DNA of 7,045 nt from Planctomycetota bacterium (GTDB taxonomy: Bacteria > Planctomycetota > Planctomycetia > Pirellulales > Pirellulaceae), in contig JAHWKS010000280.1 of assembly GCA_019347795.1 (NCBI GenBank), positions 1 through 7,045 on the forward strand, read 5' to 3'. Numbering within the stretch: position 1 is the stretch's first letter; the number at the start of each line of letters is the position of its first letter. The notes beneath the pieces were generated by a model, which was given only the letters and a program-made list of their open reading frames with translations, made no database searches and was not told the origin of the DNA. Position numbers and translations under genes: made by a program. Of this stretch, positions 1-6,729 are shown piece after piece.

Positions 1-1132
1 GAAACAGGTGCTGGAACATGGCGATCACCTCATCCACTTCCAGCGGGATCATGGGGAGCATGATCGCCGCCGCCAACAGGCACATCGTGCACCAGTGGCC
101 GACGACCACCGGCTGCGAGATCACGAGGATGATGTGCGTCAGCCCCAGCGGGATCACCAGCACGCCGAAGAAAGCCACCATCCACGGCATGGTGCGCCAC
201 CGGGCGGGGCTTCCCATGAAGCCCATCAAAAACTCAAACGTATACGAGATGCCGCCCAGCCCGGCGTCGGAGATCGGCCACGTGTGCGACATCTTGCTGT
301 TGAGCACTTTGGCCGTGTTGGCCGAGAAGCCGAAGAACGGGTCCCAAACGTAGTTGATGTAGCCGAGCTGAAACATCGCCAGGTACCGCGACACCAGCCA
401 GCCGGCGAAGCCCGTGGCGATCATGATCCACCGCTGCGGCCAGCTTGAGGGGTTGTAGCTCCAGCCCGGCGGCTGCGGGTCGCCCATCTGCATGTACATG
501 ATCATGTTCGGCATGCCGGGAACGAGGATCGTCAGCCCGATCAGCCACGCCCCCACGAGGGTGTCGTTGAGGTACGCCGCGGCGGTCGGCGCCCAAAAGA
601 GCACGGGCGCCATGGTGAGCCACACGCCGACGAAGCAGCACGCCCACAGGCTGATCGGCCGATTCGGCGAGAGTGACCGCCAGCCGAGGATCAAGAGGAC
701 CAGCCCGCACAGCACGTCGCTCCAGGTCATCAACTGCGCCCGCAGCGCCGTGTGCGCCTGGTGGCTGAACCACACACCGCGTCCGCCGCTGGGATCAACC
801 CACAGCTCGGCGTTGAGATAGCCGAAGGAGAACGGCGCCACAAGCAGCCAGCACCCCAGCATAATGATCGTCCAGTACACCCACAGCGTGTGCTTGTGGT
901 GCATCTTGAGCATTTCGAGGCGGTCTTCCTCGCTCATGTGATGACCGCCGTGCCCGTGCTCTTCGTGATCGCCGTGCTCGTGCTGCTCGTGCTCTCCCTT
1001 TTCCTCCTCATGCTGTTGATGCTTCTGATGATGCTGGGAAACCTGCTGCTCGACCATCGGCCGGGACACGCCGCGTCCGCCCATCCCCATGCCGCCGTGC
1101 TGCTCTTCCTGACGCTCGTGAGATTTGCTCAT
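1..1132 (-). CDS. SPW-repeat / VKOR-like membrane protein with His-rich N-terminus (3' partial)
   Basis: The frame is open from an ATG at 1132 to the window edge, giving 377 codons with the C-terminus missing. Residues 1-66 are hydrophilic and very rich in His, Glu and Gln (14 His). Hydrophobic segments follow. Residues about 82-105 and 160-208 carry two similar units, LGCWLLVAPFSFGY and VGVWLTMAPVLFWA, typical of SPW repeats. Residues about 236-370 resemble the vitamin K epoxide reductase (VKOR) fold, ending in a membrane CxxC (HWCTMC, C348 and C351) followed by a PLEVDEV motif. In classical VKOR this CxxC reduces quinone and exchanges disulfides with loop cysteines. Here the loop segment around AKVLNSKMS (274-282) has no cysteine, so classical VKOR chemistry is uncertain. 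The start is not fixed: Met1, Met26 and Met66 are all in frame and none has a strong ribosome site. The gene is divergent from the AsmA-like gene. Family call is fairly secure; function is unknown. Confidence 0.82.
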   Translation of the reverse strand, partial: MSKSHERQEEQHGGMGMGGRGVSRPMVEQQVSQHHQKHQQHEEEKGEHEQHEHGDHEEHGHGGHHMSEEDRLEMLKMHHKHTLWVYWTIIMLGCWLLVAPFSFGYLNAELWVDPSGGRGVWFSHQAHTALRAQLMTWSDVLCGLVLLILGWRSLSPNRPISLWACCFVGVWLTMAPVLFWAPTAAAYLNDTLVGAWLIGLTILVPGMPNMIMYMQMGDPQPPGWSYNPSSWPQRWIMIATGFAGWLVSRYLAMFQLGYINYVWDPFFGFSANTAKVLNSKMSHTWPISDAGLGGISYTFEFLMGFMGSPARWRTMPWMVAFFGVLVIPLGLTHIILVISQPVVVGHWCTMCLLAAAIMLPMIPLEVDEVIAMFQHLF

Positions 1133-1207
1133 CGCCGACCACGGATTGCCGATCACTGGTTGCTGAGGCGCGAGGCAGCGCCCCCGCTCCGAGCAGTTGA
1201 GCGAGAC

Positions 1208-1253
1208 GAATTGCATACGCCTGGACCTCGGGAGATACGCAGCAGTGCAATTC
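1208..1253. repeat. 8-bp inverted repeat in the divergent intergenic region
   Basis: GAATTGCA at 1208-1215 is matched by its exact reverse complement TGCAATTC at 1246-1253, separated by 30 bases. The arms are AT-rich within GC-rich DNA and lie 76-121 bases upstream of the minus-strand SPW/VKOR-like start. It could be a spaced operator, but an 8-bp pair at some spacing in 285 bases is not rare by chance. The rest of 1133-1417 shows no gene that I can support on either strand. Confidence 0.25.
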
Positions 1254-1316
1254 CCATTCCGCTACGCCTGTGCCCCGGGTCGGGTGGGCGAACCCCCTGG
1301 GGCCGGGAAACCGGCC

Positions 1317-1345
1317 TTGGGCGGAAACTGCGGCGCGAGTACAAT
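1317..1345 (+). promoter_or_regulatory. Putative sigma70-type promoter for the AsmA-like gene
   Basis: TTGGGC (1317-1322) and TACAAT (1340-1345) are separated by exactly 17 bases. The -10 box matches consensus at five of six positions; the -35 box keeps only TTG. Transcription would begin near 1352, giving a leader of about 65 bases before the ATG at 1418. No clear Shine-Dalgarno sequence lies at normal distance from that ATG. Confidence 0.42.
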
Positions 1346-1417
1346 CCCGCGACTTTTTCTCTCTTCTGTCGCGGACCGGCGAGTCGTCATTCGCCGGAGT
1401 TCTTGCAAGCTCTGCTC

Positions 1418-4400
1418 ATGACCGACAGTCACATGCCGCCGTCCGGACACGCTTCCGCCGTTTCGCAACGCCGCTTGCGGTTTCGCCGCTGGTTGGGCGT
1501 CGCGGGATTCCTTCTGCTTGCGGTGGCGGTGATCGGATGGTTCCTGCCCGCGATGATCGCGGCCACGTTGCTCAAGAACTCGCTCGTCCAAGCGGCCCTG
1601 CCCGACTTTCGCGGACACGTGACGTTGGGTCGGGTCTCGGCGGGTTGGTTCTCACCGGTGCGGGTTCGGGATGTCACGGTCCGCGATGAAGCCGGCGAGC
1701 CGCTGGCGGAAGTTGTCGCGGTTGCCACCGAAGCGCGACTGTGGCGACTGCTGTGGGACTCGCAGAACATCGGCGAGGTGCGTCTCCACGAACCGGTGCT
1801 CCACGTCATCGTGCGCGACGGCGGCAGCAACGTGGAGGATGCGCTGGCGCCGCTGTTGGCCGGGCCGTCCGGCCGCGGCGTGAACTGCCTTGTGCACATC
1901 GCCGACGGCAAATGTGTCCTCCGCGAGCACGACTCGCAGCGCGAGACGGCGATCGAAAATATCAGCGCCGACGTCACGGTTCCTGCCCTGGCGGCGGCGC
2001 CCGTGGAGTGGCGATTCACCGCGAGCGTCACCGACGGCGGCGCCTCCGGGAATCTCGCCACGGAGGGACATTGGCGCCCAGGCCGCGATGCTTGGGGCGT
2101 CGGAGAAGCCAAGCTCACAGCGGACGGTCTGTCGCTCGCCGCGCTGGCGCCGGCGCTGCTGCGCTGCGGCGTGGCAGCAGAGTTGTCCGGCCGGGCCGAT
2201 GTGCGCGGCGATGTGATTGTTTCCAACGGTAGCCGGCGAGAGGTGCATTTGCAGCGATTCGCGATCCGGCAACTCTCGGCCCGCGTGCCTCAGTGGCTCG
2301 GAAGCGACACGCTGCAGCTCACGGAGCTGAATGCGTCAGGGGAAGCCGTGCTGACGGCGGAGATGATCTCACTTCGCGACGCGGCGCTGACATGCGACAT
2401 CGGCCGGCTGCGAGGCTCCGGCGAAACTCGATGGGAGGCGCTGTCGGCCGCGCAGCTCGTCGCCGCCCTGCGGAGTTCGACGTTTGACTTCGACGGCGAA
2501 GCGGATCTGGCGCGGCTCGCACAGACGTTCCCGAAAACGCTGCGGCTCAGGCCGGGGCTGACGGTCACCTCCGGCGTCGTCCGCGTCGAATGTGCGACCC
2601 GCGACGAGGCCGGCCCCCGCCGCTGGGAAGGACGCCTGGAAACTGCGAACCTCGCCGCAGTGCACGGCGCCCGGCAAGTGACGTGGGAGCATCCGCTCAC
2701 AGCCACGTTCGCAGTTCAGGACGCGGCCGACGGACCGATCATCGAGCAGGCGTCGTGCCATGCTGACTTCGTTCAAGCCAGCGGCCGCGGCTCGCTCGCC
2801 GAAGGGAGCGTCACGGTCCAAGGCGATCTCTCGAAGCTGTCGGCCGAGCTCGAAAAGCTTGTGGACCTGGGCGAGATGCAATTCGGCGGCTCGCTCCAAG
2901 CCGACCTCGAGTGGCGCCGCGGCGAAGCGGACCAGACCGAGGCGGCGGGAAACGTCAATCTGGCCGACTTTCAATGGTCGGCGCCGGGACGCCGGCCGTG
3001 GCGGGAGCCGCAGCTTGCGGCGTCGTTTGCCGCGGCTGGTTTGCTCGACGAAAACGGCGCTCGTCGCATCGACCGTGGACAAGTCGAATTGAAAGCCGCA
3101 GGCGACTCCGCAGCCGTGCGGCTTCGCGGTCCCGTGGAAAATCCCGGCGCCGCGGCGAGCTGGCCGATCGAGTGCGAGGCGAGCGGCGACTTCGTCACTT
3201 GGCTGCCGCGCGTCGAGAACTTCATTTCGCTGGCCGACTGGAATGTTGAGGGCGGATTCACGGCGTCGGCCGCCGGCGCTGTTTCGACGCAGCGCGTTCA
3301 ACTGGAATCCGCCACCCTGGGCATCGATCGCCTCTATGTGGCCGGCGCCGGATTGACGATCCGTGAGCCGCGGGTCGAGGCGAAGGGCGACCTGAGATGG
3401 GACGGAAATAGTCGGTCGATTGCCGCCCGGCAGGCGGCGCTTGCATCCAGCAGCATCGCGTTTCGAGCCCAGAACGTGGCCGCGAGTCTCGCTCCGGGCA
3501 ATTTCACCGCAGCCGGCGAGATCGACTTTCGCGGCGACTTGCACCGCATCGCGAAGTGGCGGCATAACCCGCAGTCCCATCCAACGATGAATCTGGAGGG
3601 AATCGCGTCCGGCCGGGTGATCGCCAGGCACACATCCGCCGGCGTCGAGATTCAGGGGAATGCCGACGTAGAGAACCTGGCGTACAGCGTTCCGGCGCGT
3701 GTGCCCGCGCCGTCCAGTACGACGCCGATCGCACAGTCCATCGCGTGGACGACGCTCTGGCGCGAGCCGCGGCTGCGACTTTCGGCCGACGCCGCTTACG
3801 CGCCGCAGGAAGACTCCCTTCGGCTCAAGCAGTTCACGGCGGCGGGCGAGGCGCTGCAACTGGCGGCGGAGGGGAGCGTCGGCGAGGTCTCGCGAACTTG
3901 CCGCGCCGATCTCTCGGGGCAATTCGATTACGACCTCGAAAAGCTCTTGATGCTGTTCCGTCCGCTGATCGGCCCCGACCTGAAAATGACCGGCCGCGGC
4001 CCTCGTCCGTTCACCATCCGGGGACCGCTCTTCGCCGCCGCCAGTTCCGCCCCGGTGCTCGTCCCGGCGGAATTGAACGTCGAGACGAGTCTCGCCTGGA
4101 CATCGGCGGCGTATCAGGGAATCCCGTCGGGCGCCGGCGAGGCGCCGATCACGCTCTCCGGCGGGGTGGCCGCCGTCGGCCCGCTCGACATGCCCGTGAG
4201 CGAAGGCCGGCTCACCGTGGCGCCGAAGGTGCTGCTCAACGCCTCGCCCATGCTGGCGACGATCGACGCCGGCCCCGTGCTGCAAGACGTGCGAATATCG
4301 CCCGGGATGTGCCGCACGTGGTTGAAATACGTCGCGCCGCTGGTGGCCGATGCGGCGCAGGCGGAGGGTCGCTTCTCGATCGATCTGACGCAGCCGGCAC

Positions 4401-4945
4401 GCATTCCGCTGGAGGCGCCGGCTCAAAGCGAAGTGCACGGCGTGCTGAAGGTTCACGGCGCCCAAGTCGGACCGGGTCCGCTGTCGCGGCAGTTTCTCAC
4501 GCTTGCCGAGCAGGTGAAGGCGGCGGTCGAGCGGCGGCCGCTGGCGCCCGGGCAATTCGGCGGAACGTGGCTGATAATGACGGAGCAGAACATCCGCTTC
4601 GAGATGGCGGGGGGCCGCATCTATCACCGCGATTTGCAGCTCAGCGCCGGGGACGTCGCGATCCGCACGCGCGGCTCCGTGGGCGTCGATCAGTCGCTCG
4701 ACCTGCTGGCGGAAGTCCCGATTCAGGATCGCTGGGTGGAGCGAGAGCCGCTCCTGGCGGGCTTTCGCGGACAGACGCTGCAGGTCCCGGTGAGCGGATC
4801 TCTCACTTCGCCGCGGCTCGATCAGCGCGCGAGCGAACAGTTCGCCCGGCAGATGCTCGGCGACGCCGCCCGTCGCTTATTAGAAGAGAATCTGAAGACG
4901 AATCCTGACATCCGCGGCGCCCTCGACAAGCTCTTCGGCAGTTAG
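1418..4945 (+). CDS. AsmA-like large envelope protein (AsmA/TamB/DUF748-type)
   Basis: Codes for 1175 residues. Arg-rich residues 18-24 are followed by one hydrophobic segment at about 25-50, which implies a signal anchor with a short cytoplasmic tail and a very large periplasmic part. Just after it comes LGRVSAGWFSPVRVRDVTV (70-88), the usual AsmA-type opening with alternating beta strands; the same amphipathic, Gly/Ala-rich beta pattern runs through the protein. The C-terminal 210 residues contain an AEGRFSIDLTQ stretch, a YHRDLQLSAGDVAIRTRGSV stretch near 1068-1087, and a final helical tail ending at LDKLFGS. AsmA/TamB-like proteins are long beta-groove proteins implicated in moving phospholipids or assembling the outer envelope; that role here is inferred from family. 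The frame stays open upstream to 752, but that part lies antisense to the SPW/VKOR-like gene, so the ATG just before the Arg-rich anchor is preferred; Met6 is an alternative. It stands alone on the plus strand. Confidence 0.85.
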   Translation: MTDSHMPPSGHASAVSQRRLRFRRWLGVAGFLLLAVAVIGWFLPAMIAATLLKNSLVQAALPDFRGHVTLGRVSAGWFSPVRVRDVTVRDEAGEPLAEVVAVATEARLWRLLWDSQNIGEVRLHEPVLHVIVRDGGSNVEDALAPLLAGPSGRGVNCLVHIADGKCVLREHDSQRETAIENISADVTVPALAAAPVEWRFTASVTDGGASGNLATEGHWRPGRDAWGVGEAKLTADGLSLAALAPALLRCGVAAELSGRADVRGDVIVSNGSRREVHLQRFAIRQLSARVPQWLGSDTLQLTELNASGEAVLTAEMISLRDAALTCDIGRLRGSGETRWEALSAAQLVAALRSSTFDFDGEADLARLAQTFPKTLRLRPGLTVTSGVVRVECATRDEAGPRRWEGRLETANLAAVHGARQVTWEHPLTATFAVQDAADGPIIEQASCHADFVQASGRGSLAEGSVTVQGDLSKLSAELEKLVDLGEMQFGGSLQADLEWRRGEADQTEAAGNVNLADFQWSAPGRRPWREPQLAASFAAAGLLDENGARRIDRGQVELKAAGDSAAVRLRGPVENPGAAASWPIECEASGDFVTWLPRVENFISLADWNVEGGFTASAAGAVSTQRVQLESATLGIDRLYVAGAGLTIREPRVEAKGDLRWDGNSRSIAARQAALASSSIAFRAQNVAASLAPGNFTAAGEIDFRGDLHRIAKWRHNPQSHPTMNLEGIASGRVIARHTSAGVEIQGNADVENLAYSVPARVPAPSSTTPIAQSIAWTTLWREPRLRLSADAAYAPQEDSLRLKQFTAAGEALQLAAEGSVGEVSRTCRADLSGQFDYDLEKLLMLFRPLIGPDLKMTGRGPRPFTIRGPLFAAASSAPVLVPAELNVETSLAWTSAAYQGIPSGAGEAPITLSGGVAAVGPLDMPVSEGRLTVAPKVLLNASPMLATIDAGPVLQDVRISPGMCRTWLKYVAPLVADAAQAEGRFSIDLTQPARIPLEAPAQSEVHGVLKVHGAQVGPGPLSRQFLTLAEQVKAAVERRPLAPGQFGGTWLIMTEQNIRFEMAGGRIYHRDLQLSAGDVAIRTRGSVGVDQSLDLLAEVPIQDRWVEREPLLAGFRGQTLQVPVSGSLTSPRLDQRASEQFARQMLGDAARRLLEENLKTNPDIRGALDKLFGS

Positions 4946-4957
4946 TGCGCTTGCGGC

Positions 4958-5404
4958 TCATTCCGCGGATACGCCGCGAATATACAGCCGCTGCACTTCC
5001 GCCATGCAGCACTGGCCGTCGGCGGCGAGCACGGCGCAGCGGGCATCGCTCGACTTCGACTTCGCAAGCAGCTCGCGAATGCGCGTGGGCGATCGCTCCG
5101 CAACGTCGGCATCGATCTCATCCCGGCCAAACCCGAAGCAGGCGCACACCGGCGCCGACGGGTCCTTCGGATACACCGCCTGCTGCAATTCGGCGACCGT
5201 CACCACCCGCTCCAAGAGATCGAAGTACGCCGCCTCGCACTTCGCGAAGCTGCAGAACCACGCCGAGTCACCGAGATGGCCGCGCGCCTCCGGCCGGATG
5301 TGATGGTCGAGCGTCGCCTCGCCCACCGCCTCCCCAACTGAGCCGCACCGCGGGCAGTACGCCCGACCATCAAACTCCGGCTCGCGAATGAAGGCTTTGT
5401 TCAT
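4958..5404 (-). CDS. CopZ N-terminal-type zinc/[2Fe-2S] domain protein, no HMA domain
   Basis: Codes for 148 residues. The pattern matches the N-terminal domain of the Archaeoglobus fulgidus-type CopZ copper chaperone: CPRC (C17, C20), TLDHHI (31-36), WFCSFAKCEAAYF (49-61, with C51 and C56), then CACFGFGRDEI (87-97) and later C123 and C132. By analogy C17/C20/C51/C56 would bind zinc and C87/C89/C123/C132 a [2Fe-2S] cluster as in BFD-like domains; the ligand assignment is inferred. Archetypal CopZ continues into a ferredoxin-like HMA domain with CxxC that binds Cu(I); this protein stops without one, so copper delivery cannot be assumed. The ATG at 5404 places the start ten residues before the conserved domain. 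A TTG at 5440 would add 12 residues. It ends 12 bases from the convergent AsmA-like gene and lies downstream of the small helical-repeat gene on the same strand. Confidence 0.8.
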   Translation of the reverse strand: MNKAFIREPEFDGRAYCPRCGSVGEAVGEATLDHHIRPEARGHLGDSAWFCSFAKCEAAYFDLLERVVTVAELQQAVYPKDPSAPVCACFGFGRDEIDADVAERSPTRIRELLAKSKSSDARCAVLAADGQCCMAEVQRLYIRGVSAE

Positions 5405-5420
5405 GCCAATCGCCGCTGAA

Positions 5421-5435
5421 CTTCCGCAGCGGAAG
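5421..5435. promoter_or_regulatory. 15-bp perfect palindrome upstream of the CopZ-like gene
   Basis: CTTCCGC-A-GCGGAAG has 7-bp arms around one central base and lies 16 bases upstream of the ATG at 5404. It could be a dimeric repressor site, or a small 5-bp-stem hairpin in the leader masking the ribosome site. No specific regulator is recognised. If translation starts at the TTG at 5440, it would lie inside the coding region. Confidence 0.35.
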
Positions 5436-5471
5436 CGCAATCGAAAAACGATAATTCTCTTTGCGACGGCG

Positions 5472-5775
5472 TCACGGACGGGTCGTATTTTTTAGGTCAT
5501 TCAAGACTTCCTGAACTTCGGCGGCGCGGGCGGGGTCGGCTTGGGCGAGGGCGTCAAAGATCGGCTGGGCCTCGTCGGACCTTCCGGCGCGCCAGAGGCA
5601 GGAGGCGGCGCTGAGGCGGCTGCGACGGGCCAACTCCAGCTCGCCCCCCTGTTCGTAATCGCCCGCCAAGACCAGCTCCAGGTGCGCCGCCGCAAGATAA
5701 TGCTGCGCCGCGTCATCTCCCCATCTCCGCGAGCATCCCCCGCTGCACCTCCCGAGACTTCACCGTCACCAACAT
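5472..5775 (-). pseudogene. Small TPR-like helical protein gene with a +1 frameshift
   Basis: Two pieces fit together. An ATG at 5775 opens a 20-codon frame (MLVTVKSREVQRGMLAEMGR) that stops at TGA 5713-5715. A second frame, shifted by one base, continues as DDAAQHYLAAAHLELVLAG and runs to a TGA at 5472-5474, with no ATG or GTG of its own; its only in-frame start of the usual kinds is a TTG at 5669, well inside the helical region. Removing one base from the G4 run (C4 at 5719-5722 on the plus strand) joins them into about 100 residues. The joined product is all-helical, with a TPR-like helix pair in the second half (SAASCLWRAGRSDEAQPIFD and following). It could be a real inactivating mutation, a sequencing or assembly error, or a programmed shift. 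No function is recognised. If unshifted translation does occur, the expressed part would be 5472-5669. Confidence 0.6.
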
Positions 5776-5797
5776 GTCGCTTACGACCGATGGCACA

Positions 5798-5822
5798 GAT
5801 TGCGTTCCTTTTCATCGCAATC
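5798..5822. repeat. 7-bp inverted repeat before the frameshifted gene
   Basis: GATTGCG (5798-5804) and CGCAATC (5816-5822) can form a 7-bp stem with an 11-base loop. It lies between the stop of the 68-residue gene and the ATG at 5775. No T-run follows on either strand, so it is not a classical terminator. The rest of this 107-base gap shows no gene. Confidence 0.3.
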
Positions 5823-5882
5823 GAAGGTTTCACCGTGAGGTTCGGGCGCCGCCGGATGCGATTCCCAACAACCCCGCCACGC

Positions 5883-6089
5883 TCAGCCCGATTGACTCTG
5901 TCGCTTTTGGCGAGCGTCGGTTGTCTGTCGCTGCGCCAACAAACGCGCGGCGCGCTCCGCAAGACGGGCATCGCGTTCCCGATCGCGGCGCTCCTCCACC
6001 GCCTTCCGAAACGCCTCTCGATCCTCAGCCGTATGCTCGTGCGGCTCGACCACCAGATCAAGATTGTCGATATCGACTACAACGGCCAT
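5883..6089 (-). CDS. 68-residue charged helical protein coupled to the GNAT-like gene
   Basis: Begins with a short hydrophobic/acidic strand-like stretch, MAVVVDIDNLDLVVEP, and then a long, highly charged helix from about residue 20 to 55 rich in Arg, Glu and Ala (for example EERRDRERDARLAERAARLL), with a polar Gln/Ser tail. No family is recognised. Its ATG lies inside the last codons of the GNAT-like gene, so the two frames overlap by 13 bases, and a strong ribosome site stands at proper distance. This is good evidence that it is a real gene translated with its upstream neighbour. A small charged protein coupled to an enzyme-like gene could be a partner, inhibitor or antitoxin-like protein, but nothing in the sequence proves this. 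Confidence 0.72.
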   Translation of the reverse strand: MAVVVDIDNLDLVVEPHEHTAEDREAFRKAVEERRDRERDARLAERAARLLAQRQTTDARQKRQSQSG

Positions 6090-6607
6090 TGGTCGGACTC
6101 CTTGTAGTATTGCTCCACGAGTTGAAGGGAGTTTTCCGCGGCGATAACCATTCGGCTACTCGACCCAACCTGTTCGGCGCCGAGCGTGACTTTGTAATGC
6201 TCGATCAATTCGGTTTTGGCGTCAAAGCCCACGTAGCCGTCGAATTTCGAAGCAAACGAACGAGCACATGCAAAGGCGAAGAGGTTTCCCGGTACGCCCC
6301 GAAATAACTTGTTCTGGCCGACGTTATGCGGCGCACTCTCCAGCAGGTGAACCAAAACGAACCCCTCCGCCGGCTCCAAGGACATCAGCCCCTGCACGGC
6401 GCCTGAGCCTTCGGCAAGCAAGGCGACAACGTCCCGCCCCTTACGCTTGGCCTCTTCCCGCCACTTAAAGCGCCATCGCTCCAAATCGGATCGTTGCGGC
6501 GCGGTCAACTCGGTAAAAGGCACGATGGTCGTGGGAAAGACCTGACCCGTCGTCCCGTGAACAACCGAGTTGGCCAACAGGTCGATTTCTTCATCGATTT
6601 CGGACAT
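6077..6607 (-). CDS. Divergent GNAT-like (N-acetyltransferase fold) protein
   Basis: Codes for 176 residues. The second half follows a GNAT layout: VQGLMSLE (71-78) as a beta strand, FVLVHLLESAPHNVGQNK (83-100) as the central strand with the common SAPxN turn, then FRGVPGNLFAFACARSF (102-118) where the acetyl-CoA pyrophosphate loop and helix belong, GYVGFDAKTELIEHY (124-138), and LGA (142-144) in the final strand region. The usual R/Q-x-x-G-x-G/A loop is altered to RGVPGN, so acetyl-CoA binding is plausible but unproven. The N-terminal 60 residues are helical and charged and not classical GNAT. I believe similar proteins occur across unrelated bacteria, from memory only. The substrate is unknown. 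It overlaps the 68-residue gene by 13 bases. The ATG at 6607 has only a weak ribosome site; a perfect -10 box lies about 54 bases upstream. Confidence 0.78.
   Translation of the reverse strand: MSEIDEEIDLLANSVVHGTTGQVFPTTIVPFTELTAPQRSDLERWRFKWREEAKRKGRDVVALLAEGSGAVQGLMSLEPAEGFVLVHLLESAPHNVGQNKLFRGVPGNLFAFACARSFASKFDGYVGFDAKTELIEHYKVTLGAEQVGSSSRMVIAAENSLQLVEQYYKESDQWPL
6098..6103 (-). promoter_or_regulatory. Strong Shine-Dalgarno for the 68-residue gene
   Basis: On the minus strand AAGGAG stands 8 bases before the ATG at 6089 and inside the 3' end of the GNAT-like gene. It fixes the start of the small gene and supports translational coupling. It is the clearest ribosome binding site in the window. 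Confidence 0.7.
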
Positions 6608-6660
6608 GGCCGCTGTCGCACGTCTCGCTCGTAAATATCCCGACTTGCATCGCTTTTTCC

Positions 6661-6666
6661 ATTATA
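6661..6666 (-). promoter_or_regulatory. Perfect -10 box upstream of the GNAT-like gene
   Basis: The minus strand reads TATAAT at 6666-6661. Transcription would begin near 6654, about 46 bases before the ATG at 6607. At 16-18 bases upstream I see no good TTGACA match, so the promoter may be activator-dependent or the hexamer fortuitous. Confidence 0.4.
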
Positions 6667-6729
6667 GGGAACGACGACTCGCCGGACGATAACGCTGGTG
6701 TCCAGCAGTCCGCGGCTTCAATGCGGCAT

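Noticed and set aside
8..773. Plus-strand frames and a shifted minus-strand frame over the SPW/VKOR-like gene
   Set aside because: Low-complexity His/Arg/Pro products. The true minus-strand frame has membrane segments, SPW repeats and a CxxC.
752..1417. Upstream extension of the AsmA-like frame by 222 codons
   Set aside because: This part is antisense to the SPW/VKOR-like gene, whose frame gives clear family motifs. The preferred ATG at 1418 sits just before a normal Arg-rich signal anchor and behind a promoter-like sequence.
2369..4627. 752-codon minus-strand open frame opposite the AsmA-like gene
   Set aside because: Its product is Arg/Gly/Ala/Pro-rich with no motifs, as expected from the complementary strand of a high-GC gene; the plus-strand frame has the anchor and AsmA patterns.
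3745..4908. 387-codon plus-strand open frame inside the AsmA-like gene
   Set aside because: Arg/Gly/Ala-rich shifted-frame product with no recognisable domain.
4945..5391. 148-codon plus-strand frame opposite the CopZ-like gene
   Set aside because: Arg/Ser/Pro-rich shadow; the minus frame contains the conserved cysteine pattern.
5501..6107. Long frames on both strands across the small minus-strand genes
   Set aside because: Arg-rich products without motifs that cross the well-supported coupled start at 6089 and the helical-repeat gene.
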